From the NCBI RefSeq assembly GCF_022698145.1, contig NZ_JALDAX010000002.1:310001-374000 (forward strand): 64,000 bases of DNA, in the 5' to 3' direction. The stretch is from Streptomyces spinosisporus (GTDB lineage: Bacteria > Actinomycetota > Actinomycetes > Streptomycetales > Streptomycetaceae). The translations under genes were made by a program, and so were the position numbers. Shown piece by piece: positions 8,755-18,250 of this stretch. Every line of letters begins with the position of its first letter. Positions within the stretch are counted from its first letter, which is position 1. The notes under the pieces are model-generated. The model worked only from the letters and a program-made list of their open reading frames with translations. It had not been told where the DNA came from and did no database searches.

Positions 8755-9642
8755 CTAACGGAACACCGACGGCGGCGGGGCCGGTGAGGCGGTTGCCGCG
8801 TCGTCCGTCACGGCCGGCGCACCGCCGGTGAAGTCCATGAGCGGGCGGCCGTGTTCGACGCGGCCCGGGTGTGGGTCGGAGGCGGCGCGGCGCGTCAGTT
8901 CGGCGACCGGGAGGGCGCTGTCGGAGGCGACGAGGACCGCGTTGCCGAAGCGCTTGCCGCGCAGCACGGCCGGGTCGGCGATCAGCGCGAGTTCCGCGAA
9001 CCGGGCGGCCGCGGTGGCGATCTGGCCGCGCAGATGGGCGAGCGGCGGCCCGTCGGCGAGGTTCGCGGCGTAGCAGCCGCCCAGCCTGAGGACCCTGCGG
9101 ACCTCGTCAAGGAACTCGGTCGAGGTGAGATGGGCGGGCGTGCGGGCCCCGCTGAACACATCGGCGATGACGAGGTCGGCCCAGCCGTCGGGCATCCTGC
9201 CGAGCCCTTCGCGGGCGTCGGTGCCGCGCACCCGTATCCGGGCGTTCGTGTCCAACGGCAGCTCCCGGCGCACCAGTTGCACCAGTGCTGCATCCCGCTC
9301 GACGACCTGCTGGGTGGAGCGGGGGCGGGTGACGGCGACGTAGCGGGCGAGGGTGAGGGCTCCGCCGCCCAGATGCACGGCGTGCACGGGTTTGCCGGCC
9401 GGCGCGGCGAGGTCGATGACGTGCCCGAGCCTGCGCTGGTACTCGAAGGAGAGATGGGACGGGTCGTCCAGGTCGACGTAGGACTGCGGCGCCCCGTCGA
9501 TCAGCAGGGTCCACCCCTGGGGCCGGTCGGGGTCGGGCAGGAGTTGGGCGAGTCCGCCGTCGACGGTCTCGACGACGGCTTCGGCACCGCCCCTGGATCG
9601 GGCACCGCCCTTGGATCGCCGCGGGTTCCTGGACCTTCCCAT
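8755..9642 (-). CDS. Spermidine-synthase-like SAM-dependent enzyme
   Basis: A 295-residue cytoplasmic protein with the Rossmann fold of the spermidine synthase/methyltransferase family. The glycine motif VHAVHLGGGALTLARYVA (about 85-102) should bind the nucleoside cofactor. VVERDAALVQLVRR supplies the acidic ribose-binding residue, and DLVIADVFSGARTP matches the GADVY/D-type active-site strand. The N-terminus is Arg/Gly-rich and likely disordered; the C-terminus is Ala/Pro-rich. It lacks the membrane domain found fused in some relatives. Polyamine synthesis is not assured: many short actinobacterial members have no assigned reaction. Confidence 0.75.
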   Translation of the reverse strand: MGRSRNPRRSKGGARSRGGAEAVVETVDGGLAQLLPDPDRPQGWTLLIDGAPQSYVDLDDPSHLSFEYQRRLGHVIDLAAPAGKPVHAVHLGGGALTLARYVAVTRPRSTQQVVERDAALVQLVRRELPLDTNARIRVRGTDAREGLGRMPDGWADLVIADVFSGARTPAHLTSTEFLDEVRRVLRLGGCYAANLADGPPLAHLRGQIATAAARFAELALIADPAVLRGKRFGNAVLVASDSALPVAELTRRAASDPHPGRVEHGRPLMDFTGGAPAVTDDAATASPAPPPSVFR

Positions 9643-9689
9643 CGCGCCATTATCAGTGGCCCCGGACGGCCACGCCCGCGCAGGGTGGG

Positions 9690-10085
9690 TCAGCGGCAGC
9701 TGTCGGCGGCCTTGATGATCCGGGCCGCCTCGCCGAGCGCCGCGCGCAGCACCGCGGGGTCGGTCGCGAGGTCGGCCTCGCCGGGCGGCAGCAGCCAGTC
9801 GGAGCCCTCAACGGGCGGCTCGGGGTGCAGGCTCGTCCCGCGGCCGTCGGTCTCCGTGCAGGTGCTGCCCGGGACGTCCCAGGCGGCGGCCGTGCCCGGC
9901 GGCACCACGAAGCCCAGGGTCTCGCCGTCGTCGTCGTGCAGAACGGGGCCGACCGCCTCGCCCGGCCCGCGGCGCAGGATGTCGACGGCCTCCAGGCCCT
10001 GGCGGGCGGGCACGGTGACGAGATCGCACGCACCCTGTGCACGAGGAATGTCGCTCTGCCTGGTCTCCATCCCGGTCTCCACCAC
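9690..10085 (-). CDS. Conserved hypothetical protein, 131 aa
   Basis: The gene starts at GTG 10085, six bases after a very good AAGGAGG site; an in-frame ATG at 10070 is less well placed. The protein is soluble, acidic and has no membrane segment. Visible features are LGFVVPPGTAAAWDVPG and WLLPPGEADLATDPAVLRAALGEA, with Cys residues near the ends. I do not recognise the family. It is divergent from the XRE-TPR regulator at 10370 and shares a 284-base intergenic region with it. Confidence 0.7.
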   Translation of the reverse strand: MVETGMETRQSDIPRAQGACDLVTVPARQGLEAVDILRRGPGEAVGPVLHDDDGETLGFVVPPGTAAAWDVPGSTCTETDGRGTSLHPEPPVEGSDWLLPPGEADLATDPAVLRAALGEAARIIKAADSCR

Positions 10086-10369
10086 GGAACCCCTCCTTGA
10101 ACAAAGCGGGTCGGGAGTCGGGCGGCTCCCGGTCCACAGGGTTCAACGCGCCGCCGCGTCAACGGCTACGGCGGAAGTCAGCCACAAAGGATGGCAGTTC
10201 ATGGCAGATCCCGCATGAGATATCCGTTTTGTAGCCAAACCCTGCGTGGCCGGTCCGGCACAGCGGGTACGTTCGTGGCCGCCGGGACAGGGCGGGTACA
10301 TAACGAACAACCCAGTCAACTCACCCTGAATCCGGCATGGTTCGACGGTTCGCACGAGAGGACCCGGCC

Positions 10370-11836
10370 ATGGCGTCGTCACAGGTGACCTCGTCTCAGC
10401 CCACGCCCCCACGGCCACCGCGGCCGAACCTCGTCTTCCGGGAGCTGCGCGGACAGCGCTCACCGGCCGAGTTCGCCGCGGCGGTCCGTCGGGCCGCGCG
10501 CGAGATCGGCGAGCGGGTCAGCTGCGACGCGCGCTACGTCGGGCGGGTCGAGGCGGGCGAGATCCGCTGCCCCAACTACGCATACGAACGGGTGTTCCTG
10601 CACATGTTCCCCGGCCGTACCCTCACCGACCTGGGCTTCGCGCCCCGCGCGTCCGTACGCGGCCGCCGGGCCGGCGCGCCCGGTGAGACGCATGGGGCCC
10701 ACGAGCCGTATGACACACCGAACCCTCAGGACCCGCACCGCCGGGAGGACCGGCACGACCCGCACGACCCGCATGCTCACCACGAGAGCCATGCGCTTCA
10801 CGAGAGCTACGAGGAGAGCGACGTGCTACGTCGCGCATTCATGACCGGCGGCAGTGCCACGGTGGCCGCCGCCTCGCTGGGCCAGATCGGGCTCGCCCTG
10901 GACGCAGCGGCGGCGGGACGCCCCGTCCGCCGCCCCGGGACGAGCGACGCGTACGCACTCGAAGAGGCCGTACGCAGAATCCGGGTGCTCGACGACCGGC
11001 ACGGCGCGGACGGGCTCTACCGGCGCGCGTCGGCCCCCTTGCGCGCCGCCTACGAGCTGCTGGACGCGGGCGCGACCCGGCAGGCGACCGCCGACCGGCT
11101 GCATTCGGGCGCCGGTGAACTCGCCATCTCCGTCGGCTGGCTGGCGCACGACTCCGGACGCTTCGACGACGCGCGCTCGCACTATGCGGAGGCGCTGGCG
11201 ACCGCCCGACTGACCGGCGACGAGGCCCTGGAGGCGCACGCCTTCTGCAACACCGCGTTCCTCGCGCGCGACGCCGGGCGTCCGCGCGAGGCGGTACGGG
11301 CGGCGCAGGCCGCGCAGCGCGTCGGGCGGTCCCTCGGATCGGACCGCCTGATGTCGCTGCTCGCCCTGCGCGAGGCGGGCGGCTGGGCGGGGCTCGCCGA
11401 CCGCACCGGCTGCGAACAGGCGCTGGTGCGCGCCCAGACCCTCTACGAGCGCGGCCCCTCGGACGCCGACCCCGAGTGGATGAGCTTCTACGGGGAGGCC
11501 GAACTGGAGGGCCTGGAGGCGCAGTGCTGGTCGACGCTCGGCGACTGGTCGCGTGCCGCCCGCCACGCGCGGCGTGCGGCACATCTGCAGGACCCGCACT
11601 TCACCCGGAACATCGCCCTGTACACCGCGGAACTGGCGGACGACCTGGCACGCGGCGGCCGCCCCGACGAGGCGGCGGCGGCCGGGATGCGGGTGCTCGA
11701 CCTGCTCGACCAGGTCCAGTCGTCCCGCATCCAGACGATGCTGGCAGGAACGGCCCGGGTCCTGCTGCCGCACCGGCGGGCGTCGGGCGTCTCGGGCTTC
11801 CTGGACCGCCACACCTCGGTGCCCCGCACGGCGTGA
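10370..11836 (+). CDS. XRE-type regulator with TPR-like C-terminal domain
   Basis: A 488-residue protein. The ATG at 10370 follows a GAGAGG ribosome site, so the upstream in-frame GTG region is excluded. The N-terminal 85 residues form a helix-turn-helix variant (AREIGERVSCDARYVGRVEAGEIRCP). Then comes a hydrophilic linker of about 60 residues rich in His, Asp, Glu and Pro. The C-terminal 300 residues are helical repeats (AISVGWLAHDSGRFDDARSHY, AFCNTAFLARDAGRPREAV) like tetratricopeptides. The build is that of the Streptomyces NsdA-like family, known to affect development and antibiotic production, but which member this is cannot be said. The His-rich linker may bind metal. Confidence 0.8.
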   Translation: MASSQVTSSQPTPPRPPRPNLVFRELRGQRSPAEFAAAVRRAAREIGERVSCDARYVGRVEAGEIRCPNYAYERVFLHMFPGRTLTDLGFAPRASVRGRRAGAPGETHGAHEPYDTPNPQDPHRREDRHDPHDPHAHHESHALHESYEESDVLRRAFMTGGSATVAAASLGQIGLALDAAAAGRPVRRPGTSDAYALEEAVRRIRVLDDRHGADGLYRRASAPLRAAYELLDAGATRQATADRLHSGAGELAISVGWLAHDSGRFDDARSHYAEALATARLTGDEALEAHAFCNTAFLARDAGRPREAVRAAQAAQRVGRSLGSDRLMSLLALREAGGWAGLADRTGCEQALVRAQTLYERGPSDADPEWMSFYGEAELEGLEAQCWSTLGDWSRAARHARRAAHLQDPHFTRNIALYTAELADDLARGGRPDEAAAAGMRVLDLLDQVQSSRIQTMLAGTARVLLPHRRASGVSGFLDRHTSVPRTA

Positions 11837-11855
11837 GCGGGGCGGGGCAGCACGG

Positions 11856-12452
11856 TCAGGCCGCGAGGTGGCCCGAGTCGTTCCAGCTCTCGATCGCCGG
11901 CTCTCCGTAGGCCCAGCCCAGCACGGACAGGGACGTCGGGTTCAGCCGTAGCCGGGCCGCGAAGCCGATCGGCAGGCCCAGCCAGCGTGCCCCGATGGAG
12001 CGCAGGATGTGGCCGTGTGCGAACACCAGCACGTCGCGGTCGGCCTCGCGCGCCCACGTCACCACCTCGTCGGCCCGGGCGGTCACCTCTGCGAGTGACT
12101 CCCCCTCGGGGACGCCGTCCCGCCAGATCAGCCAGCCCGGCCGGACGTCCTGGATGTCCTTCGGCGTCATGCCCTCGTAGGCGCCGTAGTCCCACTCCAC
12201 GAGCGTGTCCCAGACGGCCGCCCGCTCCCCGAACCCGGCCAGTTTGCACGTCTCACGCGCGCGTGCCAGCGGGCTGGTGCGCACCTCGGCGCCCGGGAGG
12301 GCGTCGAACGGCGCCCGGTGCAGCCGCTCGCCGAGCAGCTTGGCGCCGCGCCTGCCCTCCTCCAGGAGGGGCACGTCACTCCTGCCGGTGTGCTTGCCGG
12401 ACAGCGACCATTCGGTCTGTCCGTGCCGGGCCAGCAGGATGCGCGGTGCCAT
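11856..12452 (-). CDS. Histidine phosphatase (phosphoglycerate-mutase superfamily)
   Basis: A 198-residue cytoplasmic enzyme starting at ATG 12452. The phospho-histidine motif [19 protein letters not shown] is at residues 6-24, the proton donor is in [13 protein letters not shown], and the second catalytic histidine is in [11 protein letters not shown]. The length and motifs fit acid phosphatase/cobC-like members rather than glycolytic mutase. The substrate is unknown. It converges with the XRE-TPR gene (stops 20 bases apart) and is divergent from the PAP2 gene. Confidence 0.9.
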   Translation of the reverse strand: MAPRILLARHGQTEWSLSGKHTGRSDVPLLEEGRRGAKLLGERLHRAPFDALPGAEVRTSPLARARETCKLAGFGERAAVWDTLVEWDYGAYEGMTPKDIQDVRPGWLIWRDGVPEGESLAEVTARADEVVTWAREADRDVLVFAHGHILRSIGARWLGLPIGFAARLRLNPTSLSVLGWAYGEPAIESWNDSGHLAA

Positions 12453-12659
12453 GAGGAGGAAGACCTTCCGGAACAAAAGAACAGGCGGAACCCCTCCATC
12501 ATCGCGCACCCTGGACCATGGCCCGACGGGCAACCCGAGGGGCGATCTCTGCGTCTTTGAGGGCCGGGGGCGCCCGTGGCGGGCGCGTACGTACGCCGTA
12601 AAGTGGCACGCCCGACTCATCAGCGGGCGCGGTTCGAGAACGAAGGGGGAGGCGATCGG

Positions 12660-13604
12660 ATGCCGAAGACCGAGACACCAGGCATCGAGGCAGCAGCCCC
12701 GCGGACCCGCCTGCGCTGGTGGACCGAGCTGCCGCTGATCCTCCTGGTGTACGGCTGCTACTCGGCAGGCCGGCTCCTCGCCCGCGGCGACACCGCAGGA
12801 GCCGTGGACCACGGTCTGGTGATCCTGCGGATCGAGAAGTGGCTCCACATCAACGCGGAGCATCCCCTCAACCGCCTCTTCACCCGCGAGACCTGGCTCG
12901 GCGTCCCGGCCGACTTCTGGTACGCGTCGCTGCACTACCTGATCACGCCCGCGATCCTGGTCTGGCTGTTCCGGTCGCGCAGCGTGCACTACCGCGCCGC
13001 GCGCACCTGGCTGATGACGTCCACCTTCATCGGCCTGATCGGCTTCACCCTGCTGCCGACCTGCCCGCCCCGCCTGCTCTCGGCAGGTCACGGGTTCGTG
13101 GACACCATGGCGCAGTACAGCTCGTACGGCTGGTGGGGCGGAGCGGCCAGCGCCCCGAAGGGGCTCGGCGGCATGACCAACCAGTACGCGGCCATGCCGA
13201 GCCTGCACGTGGGCTGGGCCCTGTGGTGCGGGGTCATGCTGTGGCGGTACGGCGGGACGCGTACGACCAAGGTGGTCGCCGTCGCCTATCCGCTGCTGAC
13301 CACGATCGTGGTCATGGGCACCGCGAACCACTACTTCCTCGACGCGGTCGCGGGCGCTGCGGTGATGGGCGTCGGCCTGCTCCTGGCGCCGTACGTGATG
13401 CGGGGCGCGGACCGGATCCGGGAGCAGATCTCCTGGGGCACCGGTGCCCCCCGGGACGCGGGTTCCTCGATTGTCAGTGCCGGATGCCAGACTTCCGCGG
13501 GTGAGCGATTTCCACGGCAGCGCGAGTCCCGGACCGGATCCGGAGCAGAGCCGAGTGCCTCTCCCACGGACGCCGGGGAAGGGGCTGCGGCAGCGGCTCG
13601 CTGA
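12660..13604 (+). CDS. PAP2-family membrane phosphatase / inositolphosphotransferase-like protein
   Basis: A 314-residue integral membrane protein starting at ATG 12660 behind a GGGGAGG site. It has about six membrane segments. The PAP2 catalytic motifs are [13 protein letters not shown] (histidine of C2) and [16 protein letters not shown] (C3 histidine and aspartate), resembling the lipid-phosphate and inositol-phosphoceramide synthase branch. The Cys/Pro-rich loop [11 protein letters not shown] lies before them. The last 60 residues are polar and low in complexity. The downstream nuclease gene probably starts inside this tail, so the two genes overlap by up to 104 bases. Confidence 0.88.
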   Translation: MPKTETPGIEAAAPRTRLRWWTELPLILLVYGCYSAGRLLARGDTAGAVDHGLVILRIEKWLHINAEHPLNRLFTRETWLGVPADFWYASLHYLITPAILVWLFRSRSVHYRAARTWLMTSTFIGLIGFTLLPTCPPRLLSAGHGFVDTMAQYSSYGWWGGAASAPKGLGGMTNQYAAMPSLHVGWALWCGVMLWRYGGTRTTKVVAVAYPLLTTIVVMGTANHYFLDAVAGAAVMGVGLLLAPYVMRGADRIREQISWGTGAPRDAGSSIVSAGCQTSAGERFPRQRESRTGSGAEPSASPTDAGEGAAAAAR

Positions 13605-14739
13605 GCTGCGCGGACCGGACGTACCCGCCAAGGCGCTGGACGCGCGCGCCCTCGCGGCGCTCGCCGCCAACCCGGGCTGCAGACGGCGCGCGATCCTGGA
13701 CGGCGCCGGGGTGAACAAGGCGGCGCTGGCGGACGCGCTGGGCTCCCCGTCGGTCTTCGGGCAGTCGCAGTTCGCGTTCATGCGGGGCAACGCGTTCGAG
13801 GCGAAGGTCAAGGCGGACGGCGGCGCGGAGCTGCTGCGGCTGGTGCGCGAAAAGCTCGACCCGCGCGCGGACCCGGCTGCCGCGGCCCAGGTGCCCGACC
13901 TCGCCGCGACCGGCCCCGAGGGACGCGCGGCGCGCACGGCGCTCGCCCTGCGCGAGGCCGCGGACACCCCGGGCACCTGGACCCTGCTCGACCACCCGAT
14001 GCTCGCGCTCGACGTGGCCGGCTCGCCCGCGTTCCTGGAGCCGGACGCCGTGGTCGTGCACCCCGACGGCCGCTGGACGGTCGTCGAGATCAAGTCCTTC
14101 CCGATGCTGGACGGCTCCGCGGACCCGGCGAAGGTGGGCGCGGCGGCGCGCCAGGCCGCCGTGTACGTGCTGGCCCTGGAGCGGGTCGCGGCCCGCCTCG
14201 ATCCGGCGCCCGAGGTGGGGCACCGCATCCTGCTCGTGTGCCCCAGGGATTTCTCCAACGTGCCCACCGCGTCCGCCGTCGACGTGCGCAAGCAGCGCGC
14301 CGTCACCGACCGGCAGCTGACGCGGCTGACCCGCATCGAGGACATCGCCGACACGCTGCCCGAGGGCGTCTGCTTCTCCCCCGAGCTGCCCGCCGAGCAG
14401 CTGACCGAGGCCGTGGAGTCGGTCCCGGCGACGTATGCGCCCGAGTGCCTGTCCGCCTGTGAGCTGGCCTTCCACTGCCGGGAGCGGTCCCGCGCGGCCG
14501 GGGCGGTGACGTCCCTGGGCCGCCCGGTCCGCGCCGAGCTGGGCTCTCTGACGACGGTCGACGAGGTCCTGGCGGCGGCCGAGGGCATGAGCGGCGACCC
14601 GGACGACCCGGCGGTCGCGGCGCTGCGCAGGGCGGCCCGGCTGCGGGCGGAGGCCCTGGCGACCGTCCCGCACCGGCCCGTCGCGGCGGCCCCGCACGCG
14701 TCCGCGCCCTCCGGCGAGGAGGCCGCACCGTGTCGCTGA
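13501..14739 (+). CDS. Fe-S PD-(D/E)XK nuclease of the Cas4/AddB/RecB type
   Basis: The protein is about 412 residues from GTG 13501; GTG 13555, with a GGAG nine bases upstream, is an equally credible start. All the marks of an iron-sulfur single-strand nuclease are present. A lone N-terminal Cys in PGCRRRAIL (C60) and a C-terminal CX3CX5C set (C316, C320, C326) could hold a 4Fe-4S cluster. The nuclease core has RGNAFEAKV, then LEPDAVVV (D182), VVEIKSF (E196, K198) and [10 protein letters not shown] (Q218, Y222, the QxxxY motif). These positions are counted from 13501. It should cut single-stranded DNA, metal-dependent. It overlaps the next gene by ten bases and is coupled to a helicase two genes on. 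Confidence 0.85.
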   Translation: MSDFHGSASPGPDPEQSRVPLPRTPGKGLRQRLAELRGPDVPAKALDARALAALAANPGCRRRAILDGAGVNKAALADALGSPSVFGQSQFAFMRGNAFEAKVKADGGAELLRLVREKLDPRADPAAAAQVPDLAATGPEGRAARTALALREAADTPGTWTLLDHPMLALDVAGSPAFLEPDAVVVHPDGRWTVVEIKSFPMLDGSADPAKVGAAARQAAVYVLALERVAARLDPAPEVGHRILLVCPRDFSNVPTASAVDVRKQRAVTDRQLTRLTRIEDIADTLPEGVCFSPELPAEQLTEAVESVPATYAPECLSACELAFHCRERSRAAGAVTSLGRPVRAELGSLTTVDEVLAAAEGMSGDPDDPAVAALRRAARLRAEALATVPHRPVAAAPHASAPSGEEAAPCR

Positions 14740-16319
14740 TCTCCACCCTCGCCCGTCTCGAGGCCGTAAGCACCGGCCACGCCCAGCCGGCCGCCACCGT
14801 CCGGCACCGGCATCTGTCCGAGCGGCCTCTCGTCTTCGTGCCGCTGACCACCGCGGGCGAGGCCGGCGCCCCGCTCGGCGCGCTGGTGGGCACCGACCGC
14901 GACGCCCCGCGTCTGCTGGCGGTGCCGCAGCCGCGCGACCGCGACCTCAGATTCGCCTTCCTGGCCGAACTGGCCGACGTCGTCCTGCCGTACATGGAGG
15001 CGTACGGCGCCGAGGTGGAGGCCGCGGAGCGCACCGAGACCGACCCGGAGAGCGGCAAGCGGGTCAAGGTCGAGGTCGAACTGTGCGCGGACGCCCCGCA
15101 GTTGATCGTGCCGAGCCGCGCGGGCATCGACTTCGTACGGCTGCTGGGCCGCTCCATGCGCTTTCGGCGTACGGCGGAGCAGGACCCGGAGACGCCGTAT
15201 CCGGCGCCTGCGCGCGTGCCGCTGCTCGGGCGCTGGCTGACGCACTTCGGGGAGCGCGCCCGGGTGCCCGGCTCGTCGCTGCTGCTGGCGGCGACGGACG
15301 TCCTGGCCCGGCACTGGGCGACCGGGCAGTCCTCCCTGGAGGACCAGCACCTCGGGGCGCTGCTCGCCTGGATCGACCCGCCGGACGGCGTCTCCGGCGC
15401 CGACGCGGCCCGCGCGGCCGAGCTCGCCCGGGACGCGCACGGCCAGCTGGAGTGCCCGCCCGCGGGACCGGCCACCGACCCGGCGTTCGACAACAAGCTG
15501 CTCGCTCCCGCCATCGAGCGCCACGACCGCGCGCGCACCGCCCTGGCCGCCGCCCAGGACGGTCTGGAGGCGGACACCCGGCTCGGTGAACTCACCGCCG
15601 CCGAGCGGGAGATCCGCGAGCTGGTGCTGAGCCGCACCCTGCCCACCTGGGAGAAGGTCTGGCGGGGCCTGGACCTGCTGCGTGCGCTGCCCGAGGGGGC
15701 GCATGTCGAGGAGCGGTGGACGCGCGACCGCTGGTCGTTCACCGGCCAGCGCGACCGGATCGCCGCGGGCGAGCCCCCGCAGCCGCGCCGCGACGACGCC
15801 GTCACGGCGGCCGGAAAGCTGGCCGCACGCGAGCGCGAACAGGCCCGGCTTGAGGCGCAGGAGGCCCTGGACGACCCGCTGGTGATGGCGGCGCGGCGGC
15901 TGTCCGGGGAGGCGTTCGCCGGGGAGGTGACGGACGTCGTCATGGCGTACAGCGAGGGCAAGCGGCCGAGCCCCCGCCCGCTGGTCACGGTACGGACACA
16001 GGACCGCCCGCACCTGGGCGAGCGCGCCAAGGTGTACCGCTCGCTGGGCGGCAAGCCGCAGGCGGCGGAGTTCGTCGGGCGGGAGGCGGACGACCTGTTC
16101 GTCCTGCGCATCGTCGACAAGATGGGCCGTGGCAAGGTCCCCGAGGCCGGCTCGGTCCCCGAGAAGGGCGATCTGCTGTGCTTCACGACGTTCGAGCACG
16201 AGCAGCGGGGCGGTCCGAAGCTGCCCGACCCGGAGGCGACACCGTGGACCCACGGCGGGCCGCCCGGTGAGGCCGTGCCCGAGGCCGCCGATCCCCTGAC
16301 CGCGGAGGACGTCCTGTGA
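14730..16319 (+). CDS. Uncharacterised partner protein of the nuclease-helicase operon
   Basis: A 529-residue soluble protein with no recognised domain. It starts at GTG 14730 behind GAGGAGG and overlaps both neighbours (10 bases upstream, GTGA downstream). The N-terminal 120 residues contain beta-type strands ([20 protein letters not shown]). The middle is strongly helical and charged, probably coiled coil (about 255-390, [20 protein letters not shown] and [19 protein letters not shown]). The last 100 residues look like a beta-barrel ([20 protein letters not shown]). That order would suit the stalk and 1B barrel that Upf1-like helicases usually carry as insertions and that the downstream helicase lacks; this is inference only. 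Confidence 0.8.
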   Translation: MSLISTLARLEAVSTGHAQPAATVRHRHLSERPLVFVPLTTAGEAGAPLGALVGTDRDAPRLLAVPQPRDRDLRFAFLAELADVVLPYMEAYGAEVEAAERTETDPESGKRVKVEVELCADAPQLIVPSRAGIDFVRLLGRSMRFRRTAEQDPETPYPAPARVPLLGRWLTHFGERARVPGSSLLLAATDVLARHWATGQSSLEDQHLGALLAWIDPPDGVSGADAARAAELARDAHGQLECPPAGPATDPAFDNKLLAPAIERHDRARTALAAAQDGLEADTRLGELTAAEREIRELVLSRTLPTWEKVWRGLDLLRALPEGAHVEERWTRDRWSFTGQRDRIAAGEPPQPRRDDAVTAAGKLAAREREQARLEAQEALDDPLVMAARRLSGEAFAGEVTDVVMAYSEGKRPSPRPLVTVRTQDRPHLGERAKVYRSLGGKPQAAEFVGREADDLFVLRIVDKMGRGKVPEAGSVPEKGDLLCFTTFEHEQRGGPKLPDPEATPWTHGGPPGEAVPEAADPLTAEDVL

Positions 16320-17653
16320 CCACCGTGTTCGACCCCGGTGCCGCGGCCGCCGAGGCCACCGGCGCGATCCTCGCCGACACCCTGCACAGCGCCCACCGCG
16401 GCGTCGTCGTCGACTCCCCGCCCGGCGCCGGCAAGTCCACGCTGGTGGTGCGGGCCGCGCTCGAACTGGCCGACGCGGGCCGCCCGCTGATGATCGTCGC
16501 GCAGACGAACGCCCAGGTCGACGATCTCGTCCTGCGCCTCGCGGAGAAGAGCCCCGAGCTGCCGGTGGGCCGGCTGCACAGCAGTGACGCCGACCCGTAC
16601 GACAAGGCGCTCGACGACCTGCCGAACGTCCGCAAGGCGGCGAAGGCGGGCGAGCTGACGGGCCTGCCGGTCGTCGTCTCCACGGCCGCGAAGTGGGCGC
16701 ATGTGAAGGTCGACGAGCCGTGGCGGCACGCGATCGTCGACGAGGCGTACCAGATGCGCTCGGACGCGCTGCTCACCGTGGCCGGGCTGTTCGAGCGGGC
16801 CCTGTTCGTGGGCGACCCGGGCCAGCTCGACCCGTTCTCCATCGTGGGCAGCGAGCAGTGGGCGGGGCTGTCGTACGACCCCTCGGCCTCGGCCGTGACC
16901 ACCCTCCTGGCCCACAACCCCGAGCTGCCGCAGCACCGCCTGCCGGTGTCCTGGCGGCTGCCCGCCTCCGCGGCGCCGCTGGTGTCGGACGCCTTCTACC
17001 CGTTCACGCCCTTCCGCAGCGGCACCGGCCACGGCGACCGCCGGCTGGCCTTCGCCGTCCCGTCCGACGGCGGCGGTCCCGACCGGGTCATCGACGAGGC
17101 CGCGGAGTCCGGCTGGGGCCTGCTGGAGCTGCCCGCGCGGCACACACCGCGGACGGATCCGGAGGCGGTGCGGGCGGTGGCGACGATCGTACGGAGGCTG
17201 CTGGACCGGGTGGGGGCGGCGACGTCGGAGCGCGCGCCCGGGGAGCCGCAGCCGCTGACGGCCGACCGGATCGCCGTCGGGACGGCCCATCGCGACCAGG
17301 CGGCGGCCGTGCGCGCGGCGCTCGCGGAGCTGGGCGTCACGGAGGTCACCGTCGACACGGCCAACCGTCTGCAGGGACGGGAGTACGACGTCACGGTCGT
17401 CCTGCATCCCCTCTCCGGCCGCCCCGACGCCACCGCCTTCCATCTGGAGACGGGCCGCCTGTGCGTCCTCACCTCGCGCCACCGGCACGCGTGCATCGTG
17501 GTCTGCCGCGCGGGGGTGAGCGAACTCCTCGACGACTACCCGTCCACGGAGCCGGTCCAGCTGGGAACGCTGGTGAAGTTCCCGGACGGCTGGGAGGCGA
17601 ATCACGCGGTCCTCGCCCGCCTCCGGGAACACCGGGTGTCCTGGCGGCCTTGA
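16316..17653 (+). CDS. Minimal SF1 (Upf1/Dna2-like) helicase
   Basis: A 445-residue P-loop ATPase beginning in a GTGA overlap. Motif I is [12 protein letters not shown] (K40), Ia is [15 protein letters not shown] is [13 protein letters not shown] is [15 protein letters not shown] is [15 protein letters not shown] is [18 protein letters not shown] and VI is [13 protein letters not shown]. This pattern is that of SF1B helicases such as Upf1 and Dna2. It is short because it lacks the usual accessory insertions. The tight coupling with an Fe-S nuclease suggests a split Dna2-like DNA-processing complex. Whether it serves repair, replication or phage defence is unknown. Confidence 0.85.
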   Translation: MTTVFDPGAAAAEATGAILADTLHSAHRGVVVDSPPGAGKSTLVVRAALELADAGRPLMIVAQTNAQVDDLVLRLAEKSPELPVGRLHSSDADPYDKALDDLPNVRKAAKAGELTGLPVVVSTAAKWAHVKVDEPWRHAIVDEAYQMRSDALLTVAGLFERALFVGDPGQLDPFSIVGSEQWAGLSYDPSASAVTTLLAHNPELPQHRLPVSWRLPASAAPLVSDAFYPFTPFRSGTGHGDRRLAFAVPSDGGGPDRVIDEAAESGWGLLELPARHTPRTDPEAVRAVATIVRRLLDRVGAATSERAPGEPQPLTADRIAVGTAHRDQAAAVRAALAELGVTEVTVDTANRLQGREYDVTVVLHPLSGRPDATAFHLETGRLCVLTSRHRHACIVVCRAGVSELLDDYPSTEPVQLGTLVKFPDGWEANHAVLARLREHRVSWRP

Positions 17654-17763
17654 GAAGGGGGTGCCCCCGCCGGACGCCGCAGGCCCACTTGCGCGGGCGC
17701 GGGACAATGGACGGTGGCCCGTTTCTGGGACGGGTCGTGTGCGACGTACGAGGAGGAGAAGAC

Positions 17764-18129
17764 ATGGCGGAGCCCACGCCGCGTCGGAACGAACCGCGGC
17801 TACGCCCCGCGCCCCTGCTCTTCGAGCCCGCGGCGGCGGCCTCCGACCCGGAGCACTTCTTCGATCTGGAGTCGATCGACGATCCGCGGGCGCTGCTGGC
17901 GCGCGCGACGGAGCTGACGCACGCGTTCCGCGCGGCGGCGGACCGTGCGGTGGAGTTCCAGGCGATGGCGGCCGCACAGCTGGCGGATCCGCGGCGGTTC
18001 GACCGGCTGACCGCGGCGGACATCGCGGAACGGGCCGAGTGGACCGAGGACTATGCCAAGAAGATGGTGGAGTTCGGGCGGGGCCTGATGAGCGGGGCCG
18101 AGGGGCCGGGGTCCCCGGACCCGGTGTGA
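17764..18129 (+). CDS. Small conserved hypothetical protein, 121 aa
   Basis: The gene starts at ATG 17764 behind GAGGAGGAG. It encodes a basic, proline-rich N-terminus (MAEPTPRRNEPRLRPAP) followed by a helical region (DDPRALLARATELTHAFRAA and RLTAADIAERAEWTEDYAKKM). The last segment has the spacing of a helix-turn-helix. There is no membrane segment and no family is recognised. It lies 110 bases after the helicase gene in the same orientation and may be part of that module, although it has a gap of its own. Confidence 0.7.
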   Translation: MAEPTPRRNEPRLRPAPLLFEPAAAASDPEHFFDLESIDDPRALLARATELTHAFRAAADRAVEFQAMAAAQLADPRRFDRLTAADIAERAEWTEDYAKKMVEFGRGLMSGAEGPGSPDPV

Positions 18130-18147
18130 AAACGGGCCGCTTCGCTT

Positions 18148-18159
18148 TGGCATATGCCA
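18148..18159. promoter_or_regulatory. Perfect 12-base palindrome upstream of the prim-pol-like gene
   Basis: TGGCATATGCCA is a perfect palindrome, set in an unusually AT-rich patch (18148-18195) that also contains GCATATAT. It is 92 bases before the prim-pol-like start at 18251, so it could be an operator for that gene. No regulator is identified. Confidence 0.45.
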
Positions 18160-18250
18160 GGCGAGCAAAATACTCCTTCCCGCATATATCTGTCCCGGAT
18201 TCCGGCAACTCCTCGAAACGGTACGTTCACAGCCGGTAGATGTAGTTGGC

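Noticed and set aside
11856..16253. A stop-free minus-strand frame of about 1465 codons
   Set aside because: Only its first-translated distance beyond ATG 12452 lacks support: the stretch upstream lies antisense to the PAP2, nuclease and helicase-operon genes and is an effect of high GC. Only 11856-12452 codes for the histidine phosphatase.
14303..18208. Another long minus-strand open frame (about 1300 codons)
   Set aside because: Antisense to the nuclease-helicase genes, with Arg/Ala/Pro-rich nonsense translation and no recognisable domain.
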